Of a stretch of DNA of 64,000 nt, positions 44,536 through 52,444 are shown one piece after another. How positions within the stretch are numbered: the first letter of the stretch is position 1; every line of letters starts with the position of its first letter. The notes under the pieces are model-generated. The model made no database searches and was not told the origin of the DNA. It saw nothing but the letters and a program-made list of their open reading frames with translations. The stretch covers positions 217,953-281,952 of the forward strand of contig NZ_LIVX01000010.1 in assembly GCF_001905665.1 (NCBI RefSeq). The letters run 5' to 3'. The stretch is from Streptomyces sp. CB02261. Its GTDB lineage: Bacteria > Actinomycetota > Actinomycetes > Streptomycetales > Streptomycetaceae. Made by a program: the position numbers and the translations under genes.

Positions 44536-47500
44536 ATGCGCTTTCGCGGGAAGTCCATCCGCCGGAAGATCGTGGCGTTGCTCCTCGTACCGCTCGTCTC
44601 CCTCACCGGTCTCTGGGGATTCGCCACGGCCCTCACGGGCCGTGAGGCCGACCAGCTCCTCGACGTCGGCTACATCGTCGACAAGGTCGGCTATCCGCTG
44701 GAGGACACCGCCCGGGTCATCCAGCTCGAACGCCGCCAGTCGCTGATCTACCTCGCCGACCCCCGGGGCTCCGACGCCCTCGGCTCCCTGCGCGAGACCC
44801 GCCGGGCCACCGACCGCCAGATCGCCCGCATCCGCGCCAACGCCGCCGACCCGGGCGTACGCGAGGAGATGCGCCCCGTCACCGCCCAACGGCTCACCTC
44901 CCTCCTCCAGGCGCTCGACGGCCTCGCCTCGCTGCGCCGTTCCGTGGAGAAAAGGGACATCGGCCGCATGCAGGCCCTCGACTTCTACAACCGGCTCGTC
45001 GACCCCTGCTACAGCTTCCTCGTCACCCTCCACGCCCTCGAGAACGTGGAGATGGACAAGCAGGGCCGCGCCCTCGTCGGCATCACCCGCGCGCGTGAGC
45101 TGCTCTCCCGCGAGGACGCCCTCGTCCTCTCCGCGCTCGTCGCGGACCGCGTCACCGCCCGGGAGATCCGCGAGATATCCGACCTCATCGCCAACCGCGA
45201 GCAGTTCTACGAGGTCAACCTCGAACTCCTGCCCGCCGCCGAACGCGAGCGCTTCGAGAAGTACTGGCGCAGCCCCGACACCAGGCCGCTTCGCGTCGCC
45301 GAGAACGCGATCATCGAAGAGGGCCCCACCGACAACCCGCGCGCCGTCGGACCCGCCTACTGGCAGGACCACGCGGGCCCCGTCCTCGACGACCTGGCCC
45401 GCGAGAACACCGCCGCGGGCGACCGCTACCAGGACCGGGTCCAGCCCGCCGCGTACAGCGTCCTCCTCAAGGCCGGCATCGCGGGCGTCCTCGGCTTCCT
45501 CGCCCTGCTCGCCTCGATCGTCATCTCCGTCCGGATCGGCCGCGCGCTCGTCCGCGACCTGCGCCGCCTCCAGAAGGAGGCCCAGGAGGTCTCCGGCGTA
45601 CGCCTCCCCAGCGTCATGCGGAGGCTCGCCGCCGGCGAACAGGTCGACGTCGTTACCGAAGTGCCCCACCTCGCCTACGGAGAGGACGAGGTCGGCCAGG
45701 TCGGCCAGGCCCTCAACACCCTGCAGCGCGCCGCCGTCGAAGCCGCCGTCAAGCAGGCCGAGCTGCGGCGCGGCGTCTCCGAGGTCTTCGTCAACCTCGC
45801 CCGCCGCAACCAGGTCCTGCTCCACCGTCAGCTCACCCTGCTCGACACCATGGAGCGGCGCACCGAGGACACCGACGAGCTGGCCGACCTCTTCCGGCTC
45901 GACCACCTCACGACCCGTATGCGACGCCACGCCGAGGGCCTCGTCATCCTGTCCGGCGCCGCGCCCTCCCGGCAGTGGCGCAAGCCCGTCCAGCTCATGG
46001 ACGTGGTCCGCGCCGCCGTCGCCGAGGTCGAGGACTACGAGCGGATCGAGGTGCGCCGCCTTCCCCGTCTGGGCGTCGGTGGCCCCGCCGTCGCGGACCT
46101 CACCCACCTCATCGCCGAACTCCTGGAGAACGCCACGGTGTTCTCGCCGCCCCACACCGCCGTCCAGGTGCTCGGCGAGCGGGTCGCGAACGGTTTCACC
46201 CTGGAGATCCACGACCGCGGCCTCGGCATGAACCCCGACGCGCTCCTCGACGCCAACCTGCGGCTCGCCGAGACCCCCGAGTTCGAGCTCTCGGATACCG
46301 ACCGCCTCGGCCTCTTCGTGGTCAGCCGGCTGGCCCAGCGGCAGAACGTCCGCGTCTCGCTCCAGACCTCCCCGTACGGCGGGACCACCGCGGTCGTCTT
46401 CATCCCGGCCGCGCTGCTCACCGACGCGCCGGAGACCCAGGGCGCGGGTTTCCGCCTCGACCGCAAGACGCTGGAGCGCACCGTCCCGGCCGACGAGGGG
46501 ACGCCCGAGGGCGGCGCCCTCCCCGGCCGGCGCCCGGCGCTCGCCAGGGTCCCGGACGTGACCGAGGGACCCGCCCCGCTCGACGGCCCCGTCGAACTCG
46601 AGGGCCCCGTCGGCAGCGAGGACTTCGACGTGCTCCTCGACCGGTCCGCGGACCTCCTCGACACCGAGAGCGAGCGCGGCGGCCTGTTCCTGCCCCGCGG
46701 CAGGCGTCGAGGCGGCCTCGCACCCGCGGGAGAGCAGCACCAGCCGGCCGCGGACCGGACGAACGGCCACGGCGAGACGTCGGCCGACGGGGGAGCCCCC
46801 GTACCGCTGCCGCGTCGCCGCGTCACCCCGACCCTCGTCGCCGACCACGGCCGCCGCGTCGACGACCCGGACCGCGCGCACGCCCTCCCGACCCGCGCGG
46901 GCGACCCGGACCGCGCGCGTACCCTCCCGACCCGCGCCGACGACCCGGGCCACGCACAGCCGCTCCCGCCCCGAGCCGACTCGCCTCCCGGCAGCACCTC
47001 CGACAGGGCCCACGGGCTCTCCGACCACGGCCACGAGGGCCCCGAGCGCGCACCGGTGTTCCCTGCCCGGGACCACCACCTCTCCGCTCAGGACCCGTCG
47101 CTCACCGGCCGGGCGCACCCCGCTCCCGGGGCGTCGGGTGCCCGGGGCCACCTCGCCCACGGCACCGGACAGGACGACCCGCAGCCGCCGAGGCCAGGCT
47201 CCGGCGTCCCCAGGCCCGGCACCGGCCCCACCCTCGTCCCCGTCCCGGCGGAGGGCTCGGTCCCGCCGAAGCGCCGGGCAGAGCCCCACGGTCCCGCCGA
47301 GCCCGAGCTCCCCGAGCCGTTCGGCGGACTGCCCCGCCGCGTCCGCCAGGCGAGCCTCGCGCCGCAGCTGCGTGCGACCGACGGCCCCGCCGACCGCGGT
47401 GCGGGCGGGCGCGCGGACGCCCGTACCGGCGGAGGCGCCGCGCCCGCCGACGCCGACTCCTTCGAGCGCGACGCCGAGGAGGTACGCGCGCGCATGGCCG

Positions 47501-47595
47501 CCATGCAGCGCGGCTGGCAGCGCGGACGGCGGCACAACGCCGACCCCGACGACCCGACAGCACAAGGAACGACACCCGAGGGGGACGGTCGATGA
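44536..47595 (+). CDS. cvnA: Conservon sensor kinase CvnA
   Basis: A 1019-aa membrane sensor of the conservon type. Helix 1 (IVALLLVPLVSLTGLWGFA) and helix 2 (~residues 310-335, VLLKAGIAGVLGFLALLASIVIS) bracket an extracytoplasmic nitrate/nitrite-sensing-like domain. A HAMP-like linker is followed by an H-box-like helix (RLDHLTTRMRRHAEGL) and a HATPase domain with N box ELLENATVFSPP and G box DRGLGMNPDALLD. From ~640 on it is a long disordered tail with three 39-bp repeats at 46864-46980. The stop overlaps cvnB (ATGA). Confidence 0.92.
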   Translation: MRFRGKSIRRKIVALLLVPLVSLTGLWGFATALTGREADQLLDVGYIVDKVGYPLEDTARVIQLERRQSLIYLADPRGSDALGSLRETRRATDRQIARIRANAADPGVREEMRPVTAQRLTSLLQALDGLASLRRSVEKRDIGRMQALDFYNRLVDPCYSFLVTLHALENVEMDKQGRALVGITRARELLSREDALVLSALVADRVTAREIREISDLIANREQFYEVNLELLPAAERERFEKYWRSPDTRPLRVAENAIIEEGPTDNPRAVGPAYWQDHAGPVLDDLARENTAAGDRYQDRVQPAAYSVLLKAGIAGVLGFLALLASIVISVRIGRALVRDLRRLQKEAQEVSGVRLPSVMRRLAAGEQVDVVTEVPHLAYGEDEVGQVGQALNTLQRAAVEAAVKQAELRRGVSEVFVNLARRNQVLLHRQLTLLDTMERRTEDTDELADLFRLDHLTTRMRRHAEGLVILSGAAPSRQWRKPVQLMDVVRAAVAEVEDYERIEVRRLPRLGVGGPAVADLTHLIAELLENATVFSPPHTAVQVLGERVANGFTLEIHDRGLGMNPDALLDANLRLAETPEFELSDTDRLGLFVVSRLAQRQNVRVSLQTSPYGGTTAVVFIPAALLTDAPETQGAGFRLDRKTLERTVPADEGTPEGGALPGRRPALARVPDVTEGPAPLDGPVELEGPVGSEDFDVLLDRSADLLDTESERGGLFLPRGRRRGGLAPAGEQHQPAADRTNGHGETSADGGAPVPLPRRRVTPTLVADHGRRVDDPDRAHALPTRAGDPDRARTLPTRADDPGHAQPLPPRADSPPGSTSDRAHGLSDHGHEGPERAPVFPARDHHLSAQDPSLTGRAHPAPGASGARGHLAHGTGQDDPQPPRPGSGVPRPGTGPTLVPVPAEGSVPPKRRAEPHGPAEPELPEPFGGLPRRVRQASLAPQLRATDGPADRGAGGRADARTGGGAAPADADSFERDAEEVRARMAAMQRGWQRGRRHNADPDDPTAQGTTPEGDGR
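46864..46980 (+). repeat. Three 39-bp tandem repeats in the CvnA tail
   Basis: Three consecutive 13-codon units of the form DPDRAxxLPTRAD occur in the disordered C-terminal tail; the first two are nearly identical in DNA and the third is diverged. Confidence 0.65.
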
Positions 47596-48038
47596 CCGCA
47601 CCGAACGCCGCAGCACCCAGCACCTCCGGCCACGTCCACGGAAACGGCGAGCTGAACTGGCTCCTCGACGAGCTCGTCCAGCGCGTCGGCTCCATCCGGA
47701 AGGCCCTGGTGCTCTCCGGCGACGGCCTCCCCACCGGCGCCTCCCAGGACCTCACCCGGGAGGACGGCGAGCACCTGGCCGCCGTGGCCTCCGGCTTCCA
47801 CAGCCTCGCCAAGGGCGTCGGACGCCACTTCGAAGCGGGCCAGGTCCGTCAGACCGTCGTCGAACTCGAGGACGCGTTCCTCTTCGTCACGGCCGCCGGT
47901 GACGGCAGCTGCCTGGCCGTGCTCGCCGACGCCGACTCGGACGTGGGCCAGGTCGCCTACGAGATGACGCTGATGGTGAAGCGGGTCGGGGCCCACCTCG
48001 CCACGGCCCCCCGGACCGGTCTGCCCTCGGGAGGGTGA
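47592..48038 (+). CDS. cvnB: Conservon roadblock/LC7 protein CvnB
   Basis: A 148-aa roadblock/LC7-fold protein (LNWLLDELVQRVGSIRKALVLSGDGLPTGASQDLTREDGEHLAAVASGFHSLAKGVGRHF). In conservons it modulates the GTPase CvnD, much as MglB acts on MglA. The start overlaps cvnA by 4 nt. Confidence 0.95.
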   Translation: MTAPNAAAPSTSGHVHGNGELNWLLDELVQRVGSIRKALVLSGDGLPTGASQDLTREDGEHLAAVASGFHSLAKGVGRHFEAGQVRQTVVELEDAFLFVTAAGDGSCLAVLADADSDVGQVAYEMTLMVKRVGAHLATAPRTGLPSGG

Positions 48039-48048
48039 GTCGGACGGC

Positions 48049-48468
48049 ATGAGTGACGCAGCCGAGCGGAACCAGCTGGACCAGAGCCCGGCCCCGCACC
48101 ACTGGTTCGACGACGAGGCCGGGCCGGTGGTCCGTCCGTACGCGATGACCCGCGGTCGGACCAGCGCCGCCACCCGTCACCGGCTCGATCTGATCGCGCT
48201 GGTCGTTCCCGAGCCCGCAGCCGACGACCCCGGCCGGGACCAGACGCTCTCCCCCGAACACGTGGAGATCGTCGAACGCTGCTCCGAGCAGCCCCAGTCG
48301 ATCGCCGAGCTCGCCGCCGGACTCGACCTCCCCGTAGGGGTGGTCCGGGTTCTCGTCGGTGATCTCGTCGAGGACGAACTCGTCCATGTGACCCGCCCCG
48401 TTCCGCCGGCCGAGCTGCCGGACGTGAGCATTCTCCGCGAGGTGATCAATGGCCTTCGGGCGCTCTAG
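48049..48468 (+). CDS. cvnC: Conservon DUF742 protein CvnC
   Basis: A 139-aa DUF742 protein with VVRPYAMTRGRTSAATRHRLDLIALV and a winged-helix-like C-terminal half (SIAELAAGLDLPVGVVRVLVGDLVEDELVHV), ending in the typical LPDVSILREVINGLRAL. It may couple the kinase to the GTPase or DNA. It overlaps cvnD by 20 nt. Confidence 0.95.
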   Translation: MSDAAERNQLDQSPAPHHWFDDEAGPVVRPYAMTRGRTSAATRHRLDLIALVVPEPAADDPGRDQTLSPEHVEIVERCSEQPQSIAELAAGLDLPVGVVRVLVGDLVEDELVHVTRPVPPAELPDVSILREVINGLRAL

Positions 48469-49054
48469 CCGCAACAAGCCCTTCGTCGAGCCGATGACCC
48501 TGAAGATCCTGGTCGCCGGCGGATTCGGGGTCGGCAAGACGACCCTGGTGGGCGCGGTCAGCGAGATCCGGCCCCTGCGGACGGAGGAGATGCTCAGCGA
48601 GGCGGGGCGGCCCGTCGACGACCTGAACGGTGTGGAGGCCAAGACGACCACCACGGTCGCCATGGACTTCGGCCGGATCACCCTCCGCGAGGACCTCGTC
48701 CTGTACCTGTTCGGCACTCCGGGCCAGGACCGGTTCTGGTTCCTGTGGGACGAGCTGGCGCAGGGCGCGCTCGGCGCGGTCGTCCTGGCGGACACCCGAC
48801 GCCTGGAGGACAGCTTCGCCGCCATCGACTACTTCGAGCGGCGCGGCATCCCCTTCACGGTGGCGGTCAACTGCTTCGAGGGCGCCCAGCGCTTCCCCGC
48901 CGAGAGCGTGCGGGGGGCGCTCGACCTGGATCCCGAGGTCGAGCTCGTGATGTGCGACGCCCGCGATCGCGAGTCCGTGAAGAACGTCCTCGTGGCCGTC
49001 GTCCAGCACGCCCTGGTCCTCGCGGACCGGACCCACGCGGGCGCGACGACCTGA
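48449..49054 (+). CDS. cvnD: Conservon GTPase CvnD
   Basis: A 201-aa Ras-like GTPase. P-loop KILVAGGFGVGKTTLVGAV, switch region VEAKTTTTVAMDFGRI, G3 box LFGTPGQDRF, and AVNCFEGA where Ras proteins have NKxD, as is normal for CvnD. It starts inside the end of cvnC. No CvnE-type cytochrome P450 follows, so this is a four-gene conservon. Confidence 0.96.
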   Translation: MAFGRSSRNKPFVEPMTLKILVAGGFGVGKTTLVGAVSEIRPLRTEEMLSEAGRPVDDLNGVEAKTTTTVAMDFGRITLREDLVLYLFGTPGQDRFWFLWDELAQGALGAVVLADTRRLEDSFAAIDYFERRGIPFTVAVNCFEGAQRFPAESVRGALDLDPEVELVMCDARDRESVKNVLVAVVQHALVLADRTHAGATT

Positions 49055-49060
49055 CGGAAG

Positions 49061-49131
49061 GCCCCCGCGTGCCGAAGGCCCGCACGCGGGGGCTCTCCAC
49101 CTCTGCGGCCGAGGCCCCCGCACGCGGGGGC
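49061..49131. terminator. Two consecutive hairpins ending the conservon
   Basis: First a 12-bp stem (49061-49072 with 49082-49093), then a compact 7-bp stem (49114-49120 with 49125-49131). Both contain gcccccgc/gcgggggc arms. They separate cvnD from the convergent thiolase-like gene. Confidence 0.7.
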
Positions 49132-49132
49132 T

Positions 49133-50320
49133 TCAGCGCACCGCCACCACCGCCGACCCGTGCCCGAACAGGCCCTGGTTCGCGGTGATGCCGACCCGCG
49201 CCCCGGCCACCTGGCGGTCGCCGGCCGTACCCCGCAGCTGCCAGGTCAGCTCGCAGACCTGTGCGAGGGCCTGGGCGGGCACCGCCTCGCCGAAGGAGGC
49301 GAGTCCGCCGCTGGTGTTGACGGGAAGACGGCCGCCGAGGGCCGTGGCCCCCTCCCGGAGCAGCTTGGCGCCCTCGCCCACCGGGCAGAGCCCGATGTCC
49401 TCGTACCACTCCAGCTCCAGCGCGGTGGACAGGTCGTACACCTCCGCGACCGACAGGTCCTCGGGCCCGATCCCGGCCTCCTCGTAGGCGGCGCGGGCGA
49501 TGGAGGCACGGAAGGTGCGCGGGGCGGGAGCGACGGCCACCGCCGAGTCGGTCGCGATGTCCGGGAGGTCGAGCACCGCCTTGGGGTACGTGGGGGAGAC
49601 CGTCGACACGGCACGGACCCGCACCGGATCGGCGTGCCCGTGGCGGCGCGCGAACTCCATGCTGGACAGGACGAGGGCGGCGCCCCCGTCGGAGGTGGCG
49701 CAGATGTCGAGGAGCCGCAGCGGGTCGGCGACGACGGCTGAGGCCGCCACCGCCTCGGCGGTCACCGGGCTCCGGTAGCGGGCCAGCGGGTTGAGCGCGC
49801 CGGCCGCCGCGTTCTTCACCTTCACCCGGGCGAAGTCCTCGGGGGTGTCGCCGTACAGGGCCATCCTGCGGCGCGCGTACAGCGCGAAGTACGCGGGGTT
49901 GGTGGCGCCGAGGACGCGGAACCGCAGCCAGTCGGGATCGTCGGGCCGCTCGCCCCCGGCCGGCGCGAAGAACCCCTTGGGCGTCGAGTCCGCCCCGACG
50001 ACGAGCACCACGTCCGCGAGCCCGGCCAGGATCTGTGCCCGCGCGGCCCCGATGGCCTGGGCGCCCGACGCGCAGGCGGCGTAGACGCTGGTGACCCGCG
50101 CACCCTGCCAGCCGAGGGCCTGGGCGAAGGTCGCCCCCGCCACGTATCCCGGATAGCCGCACCGCATCGTGTCGGCGCCGACGATCGACCCGATGTCGCC
50201 CCACTCCAGGCCCGCGTCGGCGAGCGCGGCGCGGGCCGCGGCCGTCCCGTAGGAGACGAAGCTCCGCCCCCATTTGCCCCAGGGGTGCATCCCGGCCCCG
50301 AGGACGGCGATGTCGTTCAC
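49133..50320 (-). CDS. Thiolase-like/lipid-transfer protein
   Basis: A 395-aa thiolase-fold protein of the SCP-x/non-decarboxylating type (NDIAVLGAGMHPWGKWGRSFVSYG, VYAACASGAQAIGAARAQI with the candidate nucleophile Cys, NTSGGLASFGEAVPAQALAQVCELTWQLRG). Such proteins act with DUF35 partners in lipid or sterol side-chain breakdown. The GTG overlaps the stop of the upstream DUF35 gene (GTGA) and has GGAGGAG before it, so the pair is coupled. Confidence 0.88.
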   Translation of the reverse strand: MNDIAVLGAGMHPWGKWGRSFVSYGTAAARAALADAGLEWGDIGSIVGADTMRCGYPGYVAGATFAQALGWQGARVTSVYAACASGAQAIGAARAQILAGLADVVLVVGADSTPKGFFAPAGGERPDDPDWLRFRVLGATNPAYFALYARRRMALYGDTPEDFARVKVKNAAAGALNPLARYRSPVTAEAVAASAVVADPLRLLDICATSDGGAALVLSSMEFARRHGHADPVRVRAVSTVSPTYPKAVLDLPDIATDSAVAVAPAPRTFRASIARAAYEEAGIGPEDLSVAEVYDLSTALELEWYEDIGLCPVGEGAKLLREGATALGGRLPVNTSGGLASFGEAVPAQALAQVCELTWQLRGTAGDRQVAGARVGITANQGLFGHGSAVVAVR

Positions 50321-50793
50321 GACGGCTCCTCCCGTGCGGCCGGCGGCACGGGCCGCCAGTTCCACGTGGTCCAGACGTGACGGTCGTCCTCGTTCAGGAC
50401 GCCGGGCACCAGCTCGACCTCCGCCCCGACGGCCAGATCCGCCGGCGTCACCCCGGGCGCGGCCTGCCCGAGGACCACCATCGCCTCGGCCGCGAGCTCC
50501 ACGGCGACGAGGGTGTACGGCTCCCAGGGCGCGTCCGGGTCGGAGACGTACGGGGCGGGCGGACGGTACCGCCCGTCCGTGTAGGACCAGACTCGGCCGC
50601 GCCGGGAGAGCGGCACCTCGGCGAGCGTGCCGCCGCCCGGGCAGCCGGGGTTGCGGCACGCGTCGTCCTCGCGCGGGAAGAAGACCGACGCGCAGGCCGT
50701 GCACCGCGTGCCGAGCAGCCGGAAGTCCGCCTCGGGGCCGGTGGCGTCGGTGAACCACCCGGCCACCACGGGTCTGCGCGTCCGTGCCGTCAT
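50317..50793 (-). CDS. DUF35 zinc-ribbon/OB-fold protein
   Basis: A 158-aa acyl-CoA-associated protein. The N-terminal rubredoxin-like zinc ribbon has paired cysteines in TRCTACASVFFP and ACRNPGCPGG; the OB-fold follows (GRVWSYTDGRYRPPAPYVSDPDAPWEPYTLVAVEL). DUF35 proteins form complexes with thiolase-like partners, here the next gene. Confidence 0.9.
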   Translation of the reverse strand: MTARTRRPVVAGWFTDATGPEADFRLLGTRCTACASVFFPREDDACRNPGCPGGGTLAEVPLSRRGRVWSYTDGRYRPPAPYVSDPDAPWEPYTLVAVELAAEAMVVLGQAAPGVTPADLAVGAEVELVPGVLNEDDRHVWTTWNWRPVPPAAREEPS

Positions 50794-50884
50794 GAGCCGC
50801 CTCCCCGAGCCGCGGGCACGCCCGCCACACCGTTATCTGACGATCCGTCAGCAGTGTGGCACGGGCGCGTCGGACGCGGAAGGC

Positions 50885-51706
50885 TCAGTGGCCGGCCACC
50901 GACCTCCGCGCCACCGGGAAGTCGAAGAACGTGCTCGGGAACGGCTCCGGCTTGAACGTGAAGTGCCACCACTCCTCCGGCAGGTTCACGAACCCCTGCT
51001 CGGCGAGCGTCGCCTTGAGCAGCTGCCGGTGGGCCCGCTGCACGCCCTGGATCCGGGGGTCGTCGGTGTGCGAGAGCGTGTCGAAGCAGTCGTACCCGGT
51101 CCCCATGTCCACGGAGTTGTCCGGGAACCGCTCCGACCGGGGCGCGTAGCACTCGACCAGGCGCTCGCCCGGCACGTACGCGCGCGTGGGCGCCGCCGGC
51201 AGCCGCACGATCGTCAGGTCGACCGTCGACCCCCGGCTGTGTCCCGACTTCTCCGCGATGTACCCGTCCGCGAACAGTCTCGACTTGTCGACGAGCGGAT
51301 AGAACTCCTCCTTCATCCGCTCGTCCTCCAGGTCCTTCGCCCACCGCACGAAGTGGTCGACGGCCCGCTGCGGCCGATAGCAGTCGTACACCTTCAGCGT
51401 GTAGCCCCGCGCGAGGAGACGCGTCTGCGCGCGGTGCAGCGCCTCGGCGGCCGGCCGGGTCAGGATGCACAGCGGCTGCCGGTAACCGTCCACCGGCTCA
51501 CCCACGAAGTTGTGCGGAGTCGTGTAGCGCATCTCCTGAAGGATCGTCCGGTCCACCGAGCTCAGGGCCACGAACTCCCGGGGGGCCTTGGGCTCCGGCG
51601 CGGCCGAGGCCGGGGGAGCGGGGGCGGCGACGGCGCCCGTGACGGCGAGCAGCCCGGCCGCGGCCGTGACGGCGAGGGTACGGAAAGCGGAAGCAAGTCC
51701 TGTCAT
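50885..51706 (-). CDS. Exported D-Ala-D-Ala dipeptidase (VanX-like, M15D)
   Basis: A 273-aa protein with a signal peptide (MTGLASAFRTLAVTAAAGLLAVTGAVAAPAPPASA) and an M15D peptidase domain. The zinc motif SGHSRGSTVDLTIV and the catalytic EWWHF are intact, as is KVYDCYRPQRAVDHF. It resembles VanX-type dipeptidases but is exported, so a role in cell-wall peptide recycling is likelier than vancomycin resistance. No vanH, vanA or vanRS lies nearby. Confidence 0.9.
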   Translation of the reverse strand: MTGLASAFRTLAVTAAAGLLAVTGAVAAPAPPASAAPEPKAPREFVALSSVDRTILQEMRYTTPHNFVGEPVDGYRQPLCILTRPAAEALHRAQTRLLARGYTLKVYDCYRPQRAVDHFVRWAKDLEDERMKEEFYPLVDKSRLFADGYIAEKSGHSRGSTVDLTIVRLPAAPTRAYVPGERLVECYAPRSERFPDNSVDMGTGYDCFDTLSHTDDPRIQGVQRAHRQLLKATLAEQGFVNLPEEWWHFTFKPEPFPSTFFDFPVARRSVAGH

Positions 51707-51764
51707 GCACACCGTCTATCAGTTCCGGCAGCGCCGAGAAAGGGTGATCGCGTACGGTCGGCCC

Positions 51765-52265
51765 GTGAAGGACTCCCACTGCTCCTGCTGCGGCGCCGCC
51801 CACCCGGCCGACGCCGGCTGGCCCCGTACCTGCCCGGCCTGCGGACACACCGCCTACCGCAACCCGCTGCCCGTGGCCGTCGCCCTGCTCCCCGTCACGG
51901 ACGGAACGGGAACGGGCCTCGTCGTCATCACCCGCACCATCGAGCCTGCGCGGGGCGGGATCGCCCTGCCCGGCGGCTTCATCGACCACGGTGAGGACTG
52001 GCGCGCCGCCGTCGCCCGCGAACTGCGCGAGGAGACCGGCATCGAGGCCTCCGCCGAGGGGGTCCGCCTCGCCGACGCGATGAGCTCCCCTGCCGGCCAC
52101 CTCCTTCTCTTCGGTCTCCTCCCGCCCCGCCCGACCGGCGAACTCCCGCCCTCGGCCCCCACCGACGAGACGAGCGGCCACCACGTCCTCCACGCGCCCG
52201 CGGACCTGGCCTTCCCCCTCCACACGGAGGCGGTACGGAAGTGGTTCGCCGGGGCGTACGGCTGA
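51765..52265 (+). CDS. NUDIX hydrolase with zinc ribbon
   Basis: A 166-aa protein. CSCCGAA...RTCPACGH at the N-terminus is a four-Cys zinc ribbon, followed by a complete NUDIX box (GGFIDHGEDWRAAVARELREETGIEA). The NADH-pyrophosphatase-like layout is shared with small nucleotide pyrophosphohydrolases; the substrate is unknown. The GTG has TACGGT 6 nt ahead and no ribosome binding site, so the mRNA may be leaderless. Confidence 0.82.
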   Translation: MKDSHCSCCGAAHPADAGWPRTCPACGHTAYRNPLPVAVALLPVTDGTGTGLVVITRTIEPARGGIALPGGFIDHGEDWRAAVARELREETGIEASAEGVRLADAMSSPAGHLLLFGLLPPRPTGELPPSAPTDETSGHHVLHAPADLAFPLHTEAVRKWFAGAYG

Positions 52266-52280
52266 CGGGCGAGGGCCCGG

Positions 52281-52428
52281 GGCGTCGGCCGAGACGGTCC
52301 GGACAGGCCTGCGCCCGGGCGCAGGCCAGGGCGGCCCGGATCCGTCTCGGCCAGGGCGGCCCGAACACGCCTGCGCCCGGGCAGCCCGGACACGCCTGCG
52401 CGCCCGGGCGTCGGCCGAGACGGTCCGG
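52281..52428. repeat. Direct and inverted repeats in a convergent gap
   Basis: A 22-nt sequence is repeated exactly at 52281-52302 and 52407-52428. An inverted partial copy (near 52339-52352) and a perfect 20-bp palindrome (52307-52326) lie between. The region can fold into strong hairpins and probably terminates both convergent genes. Confidence 0.6.
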
Positions 52429-52444
52429 CCATGCGCCCCCGCCG

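Noticed and set aside
50885..51706. Vancomycin-resistance vanX
   Set aside because: The protein has a signal peptide and there is no vanH, vanA or vanRS neighbourhood, so a resistance role is not supported.
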